From: Cupriavidus sp. D384
Lineage (GTDB): Bacteria; Pseudomonadota; Gammaproteobacteria; Burkholderiales; Burkholderiaceae
Assembly: GCF_001652915.1 (NCBI RefSeq)
Contig: NZ_BBQI01000090.1
Coordinates: 372,001 to 436,000, forward strand
Direction: 5' to 3'
DNA length: 64,000 nt
In this document: piece by piece, positions 25,895 to 35,358 of the stretch
How positions within the stretch are numbered: position 1 is the first letter of the stretch
Layout: each line of letters starts with the position of its first letter
The notes under the pieces: model-generated
Database searches by the model: none
The model's input: only the letters and a program-made list of their open reading frames with translations
Told to the model about the DNA's origin: nothing
Made by a program: the position numbers and the translations under genes

Positions 25895-25988
25895 TGGCGG
25901 AGACGGAGGGATTCGAACCCTCGATCCAGGTTTTGGCCCGGATGCTCCCTTAGCAGGGGAGTGCCTTCGACCTCTCGGCCACGTCTCC
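25895..25988 (-). tRNA. serX: tRNA-Ser (anticodon GCU)
   Basis: The minus strand reads ggagacgtggccgag at the 5-prime end, an anticodon loop with ctgctaa (GCT), a long variable arm, the T-arm ggttcgaatcc and an acceptor strand cgtctcc. An encoded GCCA follows at the 3-prime end (25898-25895). The seven-base acceptor stem pairs fully and the long variable arm is typical of serine tRNAs reading AGC/AGU codons. A promoter lies upstream at 26031-26059 and a terminator downstream. The gene borders an integrase remnant. Confidence 0.95.
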
Positions 25989-25996
25989 CAAACTTT

Positions 25997-26022
25997 TGTT
26001 GTGCAAGGGAGGCTGCACAACA
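25997..26022 (-). repeat. Inverted repeat in the tRNA-Ser 5-prime leader
   Basis: tgttgtgca (25997-26005) and tgcacaaca (26014-26022) are perfect 9-base inverted copies around an 8-base loop. They lie between the promoter and the mature tRNA, so the precursor would carry a leader hairpin about 8 bases before the RNase P cut. Confidence 0.6.
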
Positions 26023-26030
26023 GAGCGCGT

Positions 26031-26059
26031 ATTCTAGCGAGGCAGTCTCGACTGGTCAA
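26031..26059 (-). promoter_or_regulatory. Sigma-70 promoter of tRNA-Ser
   Basis: On the minus strand, ttgacc (26059-26054) and tagaat (26036-26031) are separated by exactly 17 bases. The transcript would begin about 35 bases before the mature tRNA. Confidence 0.85.
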
Positions 26060-26124
26060 TGAATTTCTCGTGACCCGTGACAAAAATCACGCCAATCCTG
26101 CCCGCCGGAATATTCAGCAGCGGA

Positions 26125-27375
26125 TCACGCCTGATCCAGCTCGAACACCTTGTGCAGCGCGCGTACGGCGAGCTCCATGTACTTCTCGTCGATCAGCACC
26201 GAGATCTTGATTTCCGAGGTGGAGATCATCTGGATGTTGATACCCTCTTCCGACAGCGTGCGGAACATCTTGCTGGCGATGCCCACGTGCGAACGCATGC
26301 CCACGCCCACCACCGACACCTTCGACACCTTCGGGTCGCCCGACACGCTGGCGGCACCGATATGGGCCTTCACGCTGTCGTTCAGGATGGTCAGCGCGCG
26401 CTGGTAGTCGCCGCGCGGCACGGTGAACGTGAAGTCGGTCTTGCCGTCCACCGACTGGTTCTGGATGATCATGTCGACGTCGATATTGGCGTCGGCGATC
26501 GGGCCCAGGATCTGGTAGGCGATGCCCGGCTTGTCCGGCACGCCCAGCACGGTGATCTTGGCCTCGTCACGGGCAAAGGCAATGCCGGAGATGACGGCTG
26601 CTTCCATTTCAGACTCTTCCTCAAAAGTAATCAGCGTGCCCGAATGCATTTCCTGTTCGAGCGGCATCAGGGGGTCGGTCAGCGACGACAGCACGCGGGT
26701 CTTCACGCGATACTTGCCGGCGAATTCCACCGAGCGGATCTGCAGCACCTTCGAACCCAGGCTGGCCATTTCCAGCATTTCCTCGAAGGTGATCTGGTCC
26801 AGCCGGCGGGCGTCCTCGACCACGCGCGGATCAGTCGTGTACACGCCGTCCACGTCGGTATAGATCAGGCACTCGTCGGCCTCGATGGCGGCGGCGATAG
26901 CCACGGCCGAGGTATCCGAACCACCGCGACCCAGCGTGGTGATGTTGCCTTCGTCGTCGATGCCCTGGAAGCCGGTGACCACCACCACCTTGCCGGCGTC
27001 GAGGTCGCCCAGGATGCGCTCGTCATCGATCGACTCGATACGGGCCTTGGTGAAAGCCGAATCGGTCTTCACCGGCACTTGCCAGCCGGTGTAGCTGACC
27101 GCGTCGATGCCTTCGCCGTGCAGCGCGATCGCCAGCAACGCCACGCTGGCCTGCTCGCCAGTCGAGGCCAGCATGTCCAGTTCACGCGGGTCCGGCTGTG
27201 CGGAGATTTCCTTGGCAAGGCCCAGCAGGCGATTGGTCTCGCCCGACATGGCCGAAGGCACCACGACAACGCGGTGACCTGCGCGGTGCCACTTGGCCAC
27301 GCGCTTGGCGACATTCTTGATGCGTTCCGTGGAACCCATCGAAGTGCCGCCGTATTTGTGAACGATGAGAGCCAT
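26125..27375 (-). CDS. lysC: Aspartate kinase
   Basis: The 416-residue protein catalyses ATP-dependent phosphorylation of aspartate, the first step towards lysine, threonine and methionine. The N-terminal kinase domain begins ALIVHKYGGTSMGSTERI and has the catalytic-site segment FQGIDDEGNITTLGRGGSDTSA. Two ACT domains follow at about 265-410, which in this beta-type single-function enzyme normally bind lysine and threonine for feedback control. The length fits the LysC-alpha type. dapA of the same pathway is at 48310. It follows tilS on the same strand after a 176-base gap, so it likely has its own promoter. Confidence 0.95.
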   Translation of the reverse strand: MALIVHKYGGTSMGSTERIKNVAKRVAKWHRAGHRVVVVPSAMSGETNRLLGLAKEISAQPDPRELDMLASTGEQASVALLAIALHGEGIDAVSYTGWQVPVKTDSAFTKARIESIDDERILGDLDAGKVVVVTGFQGIDDEGNITTLGRGGSDTSAVAIAAAIEADECLIYTDVDGVYTTDPRVVEDARRLDQITFEEMLEMASLGSKVLQIRSVEFAGKYRVKTRVLSSLTDPLMPLEQEMHSGTLITFEEESEMEAAVISGIAFARDEAKITVLGVPDKPGIAYQILGPIADANIDVDMIIQNQSVDGKTDFTFTVPRGDYQRALTILNDSVKAHIGAASVSGDPKVSKVSVVGVGMRSHVGIASKMFRTLSEEGINIQMISTSEIKISVLIDEKYMELAVRALHKVFELDQA

Positions 27376-27490
27376 CTTCTTGTCGACGCCAGCGGTTGTG
27401 CAAAGCCGATGAAATTACACCAAGAGTGGCTACCCGTAAAGGCCGAAGGGCGAAAATCCCGCAAAAACGCCACACATTCGGCGCGATTTT

Positions 27491-27511
27491 TATGTGAAAA
27501 ATATTCACATA
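27491..27511. promoter_or_regulatory. Inverted repeat between tilS and lysC
   Basis: tatgtgaa (27491-27498) and ttcacata (27504-27511) form a perfect 8-base dyad with an AT-only spacer, in the AT-rich part of the lysC upstream region. It could be an operator or part of the lysC promoter; on the minus strand it is followed by an A-run, not a T-run, so it is not a tilS terminator. Confidence 0.45.
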
Positions 27512-27551
27512 GCGGATTCTATCTGTCCCTATTTAACAGCCGATGGCAGGT

Positions 27552-28991
27552 CTAATCACCCCGTTCCGGCCCTGACAACCACGTCACGCGCCAGCGCGGC
27601 GCATGTGGCGTATCCGCCGGCCAGCGGCGATGCATGCCCAGTCCGGCGGCCAGCACAAGTGTGTCGCCGCTCCACAGCAGCGGCAGATGGGCGCGCCGCC
27701 AGGCCGGGATATCCGCCTCCTGGTACGCCTGCTTCAGCGCCCTTGCCGGGCCGCCCGGACGCAGCACGATGCGCTCCCCCCCTGCCCTGGCCGCCAGGCG
27801 CAGCGGTGCCCTCAGGATGGCCTCAGGCACGCCAAACGTGTCATCCCTGTCGAAGTGCAGCTCCCCCCGCCAGGCGGGCACCACGATGCGCGCCTCGCCG
27901 CGCCATTCGAACGCGAACGGCGCCGGCACCCCCGCAGGCACCGCGCGGCAGGCCAGCACACGATCGCGAAAGCGCCGCAGGATCAGGCCGTCGTGCGCCA
28001 CGGCAGGCTCGCCACCTTCATGCTCGATCAGCTGGATACGCATTGCGGCCAGGCGGGCCGTGGATGGCGGCAACGCGCCGAGATCGCGCAGCCAGTGCCG
28101 CAGCACCGCGTCGGCATGCTCCGCAGTCAAGGCGCGCAGACCCGCTAGATCGAGCTCGGAAAGGGTATCGGCGTCGCGCCCGCTGCAGACCAGCCTGGCA
28201 AGAGACTGGGCGGCAAGCGCGTCGAGCATGCCGGCCGCCTGCGCAAAATGCGAGGCGGCCTGGGTAACGTTGTCGTATAGCGCGGGAAAGGCCTGCAGCA
28301 GCGCTGGCAACTGGGCGCGCAGGGCGTTGCGCGCAAAGCGCGTGTCAGTGTTCGAGGGATCGTCGATCCAGCGCAGGCCATGCGCTGCGCAGTAGGCATC
28401 GATGTCGGCGCGCGGCACGTCCAGCCAGGGGCGCAGCAGCCGGACCTCGCCTTCGGCATCGCCAAGGGCATCGAGGGGGCGGCTGGCCGGCATGCCAGCC
28501 ATGCCGGCGACGCCGGTGCCGCGAAACAGCCGGAGCAGCACGGTTTCCACCTGGTCGTCGCGATGATGGGCGAACAGCAGCAGTCGGGCACCCTGCTCGC
28601 GGCACATCCGTCCCAGCGCCGCATGCCGGGCACGCCGCGCCGCGGCTTCGATGCCCTCGCCCGCCGTGGGTTGCACGGTCACGCGCGTGCTCGCCAGCGG
28701 CACCCGCAGGTCCGTGCACAGCGCCGCGCAGAAAAGGTCCCATTCGTCGGCCTGGGCCTGCAGCCCATGATGCACATGCAACGCCACCACGCGCGCCAGC
28801 GGGCACGCCGCGGCCAGCGCATCGCGCGTCGCGTGCAGCAGCGCCACCGAATCGCGGCCACCAGACAGCGCCACGGCTACGGTTACGGGACGGCCATCCT
28901 CAGAAACAACAAAGGCCGCACTGGCCTGAACAGCCTGTGCGACCTTGTCGGTCAGACGCGCGGTGAGGTGCGTCGAGTCTTCAGCGCTCAC
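27552..28991 (-). CDS. tilS: tRNA(Ile)-lysidine synthase
   Basis: The enzyme puts lysidine at C34 of the minor tRNA-Ile(CAU) so that it reads AUA. The ATP pyrophosphatase loop SGGRDS is at about residue 42, with HVHHGLQ and AHHRDDQVETVLLRLFRG from the N-terminal domain, a middle helical domain and a C-terminal TilS domain ending WRVTWLSGPERGD. The frame opens with an ATG at 29027, but that has no binding site; GTG at 28991 follows AGGAG by 4-5 bases and is preferred (479 residues). The stop of accA lies within this signal, so the two genes are translationally coupled. Confidence 0.93.
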   Translation of the reverse strand: MSAEDSTHLTARLTDKVAQAVQASAAFVVSEDGRPVTVAVALSGGRDSVALLHATRDALAAACPLARVVALHVHHGLQAQADEWDLFCAALCTDLRVPLASTRVTVQPTAGEGIEAAARRARHAALGRMCREQGARLLLFAHHRDDQVETVLLRLFRGTGVAGMAGMPASRPLDALGDAEGEVRLLRPWLDVPRADIDAYCAAHGLRWIDDPSNTDTRFARNALRAQLPALLQAFPALYDNVTQAASHFAQAAGMLDALAAQSLARLVCSGRDADTLSELDLAGLRALTAEHADAVLRHWLRDLGALPPSTARLAAMRIQLIEHEGGEPAVAHDGLILRRFRDRVLACRAVPAGVPAPFAFEWRGEARIVVPAWRGELHFDRDDTFGVPEAILRAPLRLAARAGGERIVLRPGGPARALKQAYQEADIPAWRRAHLPLLWSGDTLVLAAGLGMHRRWPADTPHAPRWRVTWLSGPERGD

Positions 28992-28992
28992 A

Positions 28993-29964
28993 TCACTCCT
29001 GGGCGCCGGTTTCCTTGAATTTGCCATAGGCCATCAGGCGCTCGTGGCGGCGGGCCTGCAGTTCCTTGACGCTCATGCCCTGGAACTGGCGCAGCGATTC
29101 GGCCAGCGTGCGCTTGAGCATCGTCGCCATGCCCTTCGGATCGCGATGCGCGCCGCCCAGCGGCTCGTTCACGATCTTGTCGATCAGGCCCAGCGCCTTC
29201 AGGCGGTGCGCGGTCAGGCCCAGGGCCTCGGCCGCTTCGGGCGCCTTCTCGGCCGTCTTCCAAAGGATCGATGCGCAGCCTTCCGGCGAGATCACGGCGT
29301 ACGTGGCGAACTGCAGCATCTGCACGACGTCGCCCACGGCAATCGCCAGCGCGCCGCCCGAACCGCCTTCGCCAATGATCGTGGCGATCAGGGGCACCTT
29401 CAGGCCAGCCATCACATAGAGGTTATGGCCGATGGCTTCCGACTGGCCGCGCTCCTCGGCATCGATGCCCGGGAATGCGCCCGGGGTGTCGACGAACGTG
29501 AAGATCGGCACGCCGAACTTGTCGGCCAGTTCCATCAGGCGCTTGGCCTTGCGGTAGCCCTCGGGCTTGGACATGCCGAAGTTGCGCAGCGCGCGTTCCT
29601 TCGTGTCGCGGCCCTTCTGATGGCCGATGACCATGCAGGCCTGGCCGTTGAAACGCGCCAGACCCCCAACGATCGACAGATCGTCCGCAAAGGCACGGTC
29701 GCCATGCAGTTCATGGAAGTCGGTGAAGATCTCGCGCACGTAATCCAGCGTGTACGGACGCTGGGGGTGACGCGCGATCTGCGCAACCTGCCACGGGGTC
29801 AGGTTGGCATAGATATCCTTGGTCAGCTGCTGGCTCTTGCCGGCCAGCCGCGAAATCTCTTCGGAAATATCGACAGCCGAATCGTCCTGCACAAAACGCA
29901 GTTCTTCGATCTTTGCCTCGAGCTCGGCAATCGGCTGCTCGAAATCCAGGAAGGTGGTTTTCAT
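28993..29964 (-). CDS. accA: Acetyl-CoA carboxylase carboxyltransferase subunit alpha
   Basis: The 323-residue protein forms, with AccD, the carboxyltransferase that makes malonyl-CoA for fatty acid synthesis. The start [20 protein letters not shown] is typical, as are [32 protein letters not shown] and [17 protein letters not shown], which forms an oxyanion hole for the carbonyl. The length matches the family. It is transcribed with tilS. accD is not in the window, as usual for this lineage. Confidence 0.96.
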   Translation of the reverse strand: MKTTFLDFEQPIAELEAKIEELRFVQDDSAVDISEEISRLAGKSQQLTKDIYANLTPWQVAQIARHPQRPYTLDYVREIFTDFHELHGDRAFADDLSIVGGLARFNGQACMVIGHQKGRDTKERALRNFGMSKPEGYRKAKRLMELADKFGVPIFTFVDTPGAFPGIDAEERGQSEAIGHNLYVMAGLKVPLIATIIGEGGSGGALAIAVGDVVQMLQFATYAVISPEGCASILWKTAEKAPEAAEALGLTAHRLKALGLIDKIVNEPLGGAHRDPKGMATMLKRTLAESLRQFQGMSVKELQARRHERLMAYGKFKETGAQE

Positions 29965-30034
29965 AAAAACGCGGACCTGTCTGTGAAGGGGCGCATTCTA
30001 CCGGAAAAAATCCAGAAAACCGCCGCACAATATG

Positions 30035-30065
30035 TTGATTCTTATGCATATTTGGCAAGAATCAA
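30035..30065. promoter_or_regulatory. Inverted repeat upstream of accA
   Basis: ttgattctt (30035-30043) and aagaatcaa (30057-30065) are perfect 9-base inverted copies around 13 AT-rich bases, about 70 bases before the accA start and 35 bases after the glycosylase stop. No T-run follows on the minus strand. It is either a hairpin between the genes or an operator of accA. Confidence 0.45.
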
Positions 30066-30099
30066 CGCCGTCACCACTGCAATCCCTCCGATCCAGTTA

Positions 30100-30945
30100 C
30101 TAATACGTCACTGGCAACGGATCCAGACTGCGCCACATGTACCAGGTAGCCACCGTGCGCCACGGCTCCCAGTTCGCCGCCACCTCGCGCGCTTCGCTGC
30201 GAGTGACGGGTTCGCCACTGAAATAATTGGCCGAGATGGCGTTGATCAGCCCTACGTCATCGAGCGGCAACACGTTGGGACGCATCAGATTGAACATCAG
30301 GAACATCTCTGCCGTCCAGCGGCCGATGCCGCGGATCTGGGTCAGCTCGGCGATCACGGCCTCGTCATCCATGCCGGCCCACTCCTTGACATGGACAGTG
30401 CCAGCCTTGAAATGGTCCGCCAGATCGGTGATGTATTCCGCCTTGCGTTTCGACAGGCCGCATCCGGCCAGCTGCTCGGTACCGGCCTTCAGGAACTGCG
30501 CCGGCGTGACGCGCGGGCACAGCGTTACCAGGCGCTCCCACACAGACTGCGCGGCCTTGACCGAGATCTGCTGACCGACGATCGAACGGGCCAGCGTAAT
30601 GAACGGATCGCCGCGCGACACCAGGTGCGCGGGCCCGTACGTAGGAATCATCTTGCGCAGGATGCGGTCGCGCTTCATCAGGTCCGCGCAGGCTTCGTCC
30701 CAGTAGGCCGGACGCACGGCGTCGACCACCGTCTCCACGGGCAGCGGAACGGCCTGCGCCTCCGGCAGGTCAGGCTTGCGCGCCTTGCCGGATGCCCTGG
30801 CCGTGGCGGGTGCCTTGGCGACGTCCCGGGCCGGCGCCTTGGCCGATACCTTGGGCGCCTGCCTGGCCGCAGTCTTGCCGGCAGGCTTCGGCGCCACGGC
30901 AACGGACTTCGGCTTGCGCACGGCAGCGTTCAAGCACGCCTCCAC
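30100..30945 (-). CDS. DNA-3-methyladenine glycosylase (AlkA-type, HhH-GPD)
   Basis: The 281-residue base-excision enzyme removes alkylated bases from DNA. The first 60 or so residues are a Lys/Ala/Pro-rich tail, probably disordered and DNA-binding. The HhH-GPD domain follows, with [18 protein letters not shown], the helix-hairpin-helix [18 protein letters not shown] and the catalytic Asp in [10 protein letters not shown]. It lacks the AlkA N-terminal beta domain and so is closer to the short MagI/Mag1-like group. Its start overlaps the end of cysS by 16 bases. Confidence 0.88.
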   Translation of the reverse strand: MEACLNAAVRKPKSVAVAPKPAGKTAARQAPKVSAKAPARDVAKAPATARASGKARKPDLPEAQAVPLPVETVVDAVRPAYWDEACADLMKRDRILRKMIPTYGPAHLVSRGDPFITLARSIVGQQISVKAAQSVWERLVTLCPRVTPAQFLKAGTEQLAGCGLSKRKAEYITDLADHFKAGTVHVKEWAGMDDEAVIAELTQIRGIGRWTAEMFLMFNLMRPNVLPLDDVGLINAISANYFSGEPVTRSEAREVAANWEPWRTVATWYMWRSLDPLPVTY

Positions 30946-32318
30946 TCGGTGGCGCCACCCGGCTTGTCTTCCAGCACCACGCCCGCCGCCAGCAGCGCCG
31001 CGCGGATGCTGTCCGCCTCGGCGAAATTGCGCTCGGCCTTGGCCGTGCGGCGTGCGGCGATCTGCGCTTCGATCTGGTCGGCACTCAGGCCATCGGCCGC
31101 CGTGCTCCCCTGCAGGAAGGTATGCGGGTCGCGCTCCAGCAGGCCCAGCGTGCCGGCCAGCGCCTTGAGCTGGTGGGCGGCCTGGACCGATCCGGTGCGA
31201 TTGACCTCGCTTGCCAGGTCGAACAGCACCGACATCGCGATCGGCGTGTTGAAGTCGTCATTCATCGCATCGGCAAAGCGCTGCGCATGCGGCTCGGCCC
31301 AGTCCACCGCGCAACCGCCGGGCTGCGTTTCCTTGAGCGCCGTGTACAGGCGCGTCAGCGCATGGCGGGCATCGTCCAGGTGGGCATCGCTGTAGTTCAG
31401 CGGGCTGCGGTAGTGCGCGCGCAGGATGAAGAAGCGTACGACTTCGGGGTCGTACTGCTTCAGGACTTCGCGGATCGTGAAGAAATTGCCAAGCGATTTC
31501 GACATCTTCTCGTCATTGATACGCACGAAGCCGTTGTGCATCCACATATTGACGAACGGCTTGCCGCTGGCGCCTTCCGACTGGGCAATCTCGTTCTCGT
31601 GGTGCGGGAACTGCAGATCGGCGCCACCACCGTGGATGTCGAAATGCTCGCCCAGCAGCGTGCAGCTCATGGCAGAGCATTCAATATGCCAGCCCGGGCG
31701 GCCACTGCCCCACTTCGAATCCCACTTGCTCTCGGGCGGCTCGCTTTCCTTGGCCGACTTCCACAGCACGAAGTCCAGCGGGTCCTGCTTGGCGTCGTTG
31801 GCGCTGACGCGTTCGCCGGCGCGCAGGTCTTCCAGCGACTTGCCTGACAGCTTGCCGTAGCCCGGAAACTTGCGCACCGAATAGTTCACGTCCCCGTCGG
31901 CGGCGTGGTAGGCCAGGCCCTTGGCCTCGAGCTTCTCGATGATGTTGAGCATCTGCGGCACGAACTCCGTGGCGCGCGGCTCGTAGTCCGGCCGGATCAC
32001 GCCCAGCGCGGCAGCGTCCTCATGCATGTACTGGATGAAGCGCGTGGTCAGCTGGCCGATGGTCTCGCCGTTCTCGGCGGCGCGACGGATGATCTTGTCG
32101 TCGATATCGGTGATGTTCTGCACGTACGTCACGTCGTAGCCCGCGGCGCGCAGCCAGCGGTGCACCATATCGAACACCACCATCACGCGCGCGTGGCCCA
32201 CGTGGCAGTAGTCGTACACGGTCATGCCGCACACGTACATGCGGACCTTGCCGGGTTCGATAGGCACGAAAGGCTGCTTTTCACGCGCAAGCGTGTTGTA
32301 GATGTTCAGTTGCTGCAT
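30930..32318 (-). CDS. cysS: Cysteinyl-tRNA synthetase
   Basis: The 462-residue class I synthetase charges tRNA-Cys. The zinc/ATP site begins [22 protein letters not shown] (HVGH form of HIGH), the zinc ligands continue in WHIECSAM and [15 protein letters not shown], and KMSKSLGN is the second signature. The start is set at 32318 ([10 protein letters not shown]), matching the family length; the frame opens 18 codons earlier. No strong binding site is seen. It is divergent from the TPR gene at 32485. Confidence 0.95.
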   Translation of the reverse strand: MQQLNIYNTLAREKQPFVPIEPGKVRMYVCGMTVYDYCHVGHARVMVVFDMVHRWLRAAGYDVTYVQNITDIDDKIIRRAAENGETIGQLTTRFIQYMHEDAAALGVIRPDYEPRATEFVPQMLNIIEKLEAKGLAYHAADGDVNYSVRKFPGYGKLSGKSLEDLRAGERVSANDAKQDPLDFVLWKSAKESEPPESKWDSKWGSGRPGWHIECSAMSCTLLGEHFDIHGGGADLQFPHHENEIAQSEGASGKPFVNMWMHNGFVRINDEKMSKSLGNFFTIREVLKQYDPEVVRFFILRAHYRSPLNYSDAHLDDARHALTRLYTALKETQPGGCAVDWAEPHAQRFADAMNDDFNTPIAMSVLFDLASEVNRTGSVQAAHQLKALAGTLGLLERDPHTFLQGSTAADGLSADQIEAQIAARRTAKAERNFAEADSIRAALLAAGVVLEDKPGGATEWRRA

Positions 32319-32484
32319 GGAGCGATGTGATTGGGTGACGATGCGGCGCGCGCGATGGCGCACGGGCCCCATATCTTACCGGAAGCTTGTCAGGCCGGCC
32401 CGAGGCGGGTCTCGGCATTGCGCCCTGTCCTGCACGCCCTGCCGCTTTGCTAGAATGCCGCGGAGTATAACGGACCGCCCTTAC

Positions 32485-33198
32485 ATGAGCCTGCTTCTGC
32501 CCACCACCATCCTTGCAACGGCCCGCCGCGGCGCCAGCCTGTCCGCCCTCACTGCCCAGGCCGCCCTTCGCGCCGCCGGCGGCGTGCTGGCGATGACGGC
32601 GGCCCTGGCAGCCGCGCCGGCCCTGGCGCAGAACGGGCCCGTATCCATGCCAGCCCCGCCGGCACCGACCAGCGGCGTGGCGTCCACCGACCCCGGCATG
32701 GTGCCGGCGCAGAAGGCCGTCAACGACAAGCGTTACGAGGACGCCATCAAGGGCTTCGACAAGGTGCTGGCGACCAACCCGCGCAACGCCCAGGCCCGTT
32801 TCCAGCGCGCATGGGCCATGGCGCAGGCCGGCCACGAAGACGAGGCGATCCAGGCCTTTGCCGAAATGGCGCAGGACTTCCCCGAGCTGCCCGAACCGCA
32901 CAACAACCTGGCCCTGCTCTACGCCAAGCGCGGCGACCTGAAGCGCGCCGAGGCCGAACTGCTGCTCGCCATCGACGCCAAGCCCGACTACGCCATCGCC
33001 TACAGCAACCTGGGCGATGTCTATCGCCGGCTGGCCGAAAAGGCTTATGGCGACGCGGTACGCCGCAACCCGGGCGACACGCGCGCCGCCGCAGGCCTGC
33101 GCCAGCTGGGCGTGGCACCGGTGGCAGCCCCGGCTTCGGCCCCGGCTGCCGCGCCCAAATCGCGCAAGGCGCCGGCCAGCGCGCCGGCGGCCCGCTAG
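32485..33198 (+). CDS. Tetratricopeptide-repeat exported protein
   Basis: The 237-residue protein has an N-terminal export signal (a basic stretch then GGVLAMTAALAAAPALAQ). About three TPR units at residues 75-190 include AVNDKRYEDAIKGFDKVLATNP and PHNNLALLYAKRGDLKRAEAEL. The C-terminus is Pro/Ala/Lys rich. TPR proteins hold protein partners together, and this one probably sits in the periplasm. The next gene, a periplasmic isomerase, is 80 bases downstream in the same direction, which hints at a folding or envelope role. Confidence 0.82.
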   Translation: MSLLLPTTILATARRGASLSALTAQAALRAAGGVLAMTAALAAAPALAQNGPVSMPAPPAPTSGVASTDPGMVPAQKAVNDKRYEDAIKGFDKVLATNPRNAQARFQRAWAMAQAGHEDEAIQAFAEMAQDFPELPEPHNNLALLYAKRGDLKRAEAELLLAIDAKPDYAIAYSNLGDVYRRLAEKAYGDAVRRNPGDTRAAAGLRQLGVAPVAAPASAPAAAPKSRKAPASAPAAR

Positions 33199-33278
33199 AC
33201 ACCCAGGCCATGCCGGCGTCATCGGCGCCGGCAGCCTGCCCCACCTGCTCACCTGCAATGCAAGACGGAGTCCCAGAG

Positions 33279-33887
33279 ATGACCCTTTCCCGCCGCATCG
33301 TCCTGGCTGGCCTGGTGGCCGCCACCACCGCACTGTCCCCGCTGGCCGCCCTGGCCCAGGGCGCCAGCCCGGCCGCCGCCGCGCCGAAGTCCGAGCGTGT
33401 GCAGTTCGTCACCAGCGCCGGCAAGTTCACGGTCGAGGTGTATCCCGACGCCGCTCCCAAGACCGTCGCCAACTTTATGGAATATGTGAAGAGCGGGTTC
33501 TACGGTGGCACGATCTTCCACCGCGTGATCAACGGCTTCATGGTTCAGGGCGGCGGCTTCGACCGAGACATGAAGGAAAAGCCCACGCGTGCGCCGATTC
33601 CGCTGGAAGCGCAGAATGGCCTGAAGAACAAGGCCGGCACGGTAGCCATGGCGCGTACGTCGAATCCGAATTCCGCCACTGCGCAGTTCTTCGTCAATGT
33701 GGTGGATAATCCGAACCTCGACTACCCGCAGCCGGATGGCAACGGATATGCCGTATTCGGCAAGGTGGTGGAAGGCATGGACACGATCGACAAGATCAAG
33801 ACCACCCCGACCACGGCTTACGGCGCCATGCGCAACGTGCCGGCCGCGCCCATCGTGATCGAGTCCGCCACCGTCGTCACCAAGTAA
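33279..33887 (+). CDS. ppiA: Periplasmic peptidyl-prolyl cis-trans isomerase, cyclophilin type
   Basis: The 202-residue cyclophilin has a signal peptide (LAGLVAATTALSPLAALAQ). The catalytic core contains GTIFHRVINGFMVQGGGF (Arg of the active site), VAMARTSNPNSATAQFFVNV and [15 protein letters not shown]. It speeds prolyl bond rotation in exported proteins. GGAG lies 9 bases before the ATG. It is followed 50 bases on by its cytoplasmic paralogue, an old tandem duplication. Confidence 0.93.
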   Translation: MTLSRRIVLAGLVAATTALSPLAALAQGASPAAAAPKSERVQFVTSAGKFTVEVYPDAAPKTVANFMEYVKSGFYGGTIFHRVINGFMVQGGGFDRDMKEKPTRAPIPLEAQNGLKNKAGTVAMARTSNPNSATAQFFVNVVDNPNLDYPQPDGNGYAVFGKVVEGMDTIDKIKTTPTTAYGAMRNVPAAPIVIESATVVTK

Positions 33888-33937
33888 GGCCGCGCGCACC
33901 GCGCGTGGTCATAACCGTCACCGAACAGAGGTAACCC

Positions 33938-34438
33938 ATGAGCAAGGTACAACTCCAAACGACGCAAGGCGTCATCACGATCGAACTGGACGCCGAGAAG
34001 GCCCCGAAATCGGTCGAGAACTTCCTGTCGTACGTGCGCAAGGGCCACTATGACAACACGGTCTTTCATCGCGTGATCAAGAACTTCATGATCCAGGGCG
34101 GCGGCTTCGAGCCGGGCATGAAGCAGAAGGACACCGATGCCCCGATCGAGAACGAGGCCGGCAATGGCCTGAAGAACGACCGCTACACGGTTGCCATGGC
34201 CCGCACCAACGCGCCGCACTCGGCCACGGCCCAGTTCTTCATCAACGTGGTGGACAACGACTTCCTGAACTTCAGCTCGCCCACGCCGCAAGGCTTCGGC
34301 TATGCCGTGTTCGGCAAGGTCGTGGAAGGCACCGACGTCGTGGACGCCATCAAGGGCGTGCGCACGGGCAGCTCGGGCTTCCACCAGGACGTGCCGGTGG
34401 ACGACGTGGTGATCCAGAAGGCCACCATCGTCGAATAA
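33938..34438 (+). CDS. ppiB: Cytoplasmic peptidyl-prolyl cis-trans isomerase, cyclophilin type
   Basis: The 166-residue cyclophilin lacks a signal peptide. [19 protein letters not shown], the [18 protein letters not shown] segment and [17 protein letters not shown] are the active-site segments. It acts on cytoplasmic proteins. GAGGTAACCC precedes the start. It is part of the plus-strand row TPR-ppiA-ppiB-lpxH. Confidence 0.95.
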   Translation: MSKVQLQTTQGVITIELDAEKAPKSVENFLSYVRKGHYDNTVFHRVIKNFMIQGGGFEPGMKQKDTDAPIENEAGNGLKNDRYTVAMARTNAPHSATAQFFINVVDNDFLNFSSPTPQGFGYAVFGKVVEGTDVVDAIKGVRTGSSGFHQDVPVDDVVIQKATIVE

Positions 34439-34503
34439 TCCGGCGACAACGTTCCTTTCGATGGCGGCATGCCGCTCGTGGTGAACACACCTCTCCGACA
34501 CGC

Positions 34504-35295
34504 ATGACCGCATCCGACCGCACGCCGGCGGCCGCACCGATCGAGGTGCAGGCGCCGGCGTGGTTCATTTCCGACCTGCACCTGACACCCGGCATGCCGC
34601 GCACGCTGGCCGCCTTCCAGCGCGTGCTGGACCAGGCCGCGCGGCAGGCACGCACGCTGTTCATCCTGGGCGACTTCTTCGAATTCTGGGTGGGCGACGA
34701 GGAAACCGAAACGCCGTTCGCGGCAGAGGTGGCGGCCGCCTTGCGCCGGCTGGCCAATGCCGGGGTGCCGGTCTACCTGATGCACGGCAATCGCGATTTC
34801 CTGATTGGCCGGCGTTTTGCCGATGCGGCCGGCGCCACGTTGCTGCCGGACCCTTCGATCATCCATTGCGCCGGGCAGCGTGTGGTACTGAGCCACGGCG
34901 ACATGCTCTGCACCGACGATCCACGCTACAACCGTTTCCGCCACTGGACCCGCAAGGGCTGGGTGCAGCGGCTGTTCCTGGCGCTGCCGCTTGCCACGCG
35001 GCTGAAGATCGCGCGCCGCCTGAGGTCCGACAGCGAGTCCGGACGAGCGCGCCAGGCCGCAGGCGCCGCGCCGCCAGACTATGGCGATGCGGCACCGGCT
35101 GCCGTCGATGCCCTGCTGGCATCAAGCGGCGCTCCTACCCTGATACACGGCCACACGCACCGGCCGGCCCGCCATGCGCATGCGCGCGGCGACCGCTGGG
35201 TGCTGACCGACTGGGACCTCGATGGCCGCCATCCTCGCGCGGCCGTGCTGCAGCTGGACACCGGCGGCTTCACGTTGCTGTCGCAGGTGGATTGA
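34504..35295 (+). CDS. lpxH: UDP-2,3-diacylglucosamine diphosphatase
   Basis: The 263-residue metallophosphoesterase cleaves UDP-2,3-diacylglucosamine to lipid X in lipid A synthesis, on the inner face of the inner membrane. Metal ligands are seen in FISDLHLTP, ILGDFFEFWVGD, MHGNRDFLIG, LSHGD and HGHTHRPA. These are the LpxH (calcineurin-like) motifs with two Mn sites. The length is slightly over the usual 240 through a polar N-terminus. The ppiB-lpxH order is common in beta- and gamma-proteobacteria. Confidence 0.94.
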   Translation: MTASDRTPAAAPIEVQAPAWFISDLHLTPGMPRTLAAFQRVLDQAARQARTLFILGDFFEFWVGDEETETPFAAEVAAALRRLANAGVPVYLMHGNRDFLIGRRFADAAGATLLPDPSIIHCAGQRVVLSHGDMLCTDDPRYNRFRHWTRKGWVQRLFLALPLATRLKIARRLRSDSESGRARQAAGAAPPDYGDAAPAAVDALLASSGAPTLIHGHTHRPARHAHARGDRWVLTDWDLDGRHPRAAVLQLDTGGFTLLSQVD

Positions 35296-35358
35296 CGATG
35301 CGGTCGGCCCCGCGAACCACACCGCGCCGCTCGGCGTGCCAGTCAGTCGCCCGCACGC

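Noticed and set aside
25772-26083. Open minus-strand frame spanning tRNA-Ser
   Set aside because: It reads through a clear tRNA gene, its promoter and terminator; only the part below 25771 resembles a protein (integrase remnant).
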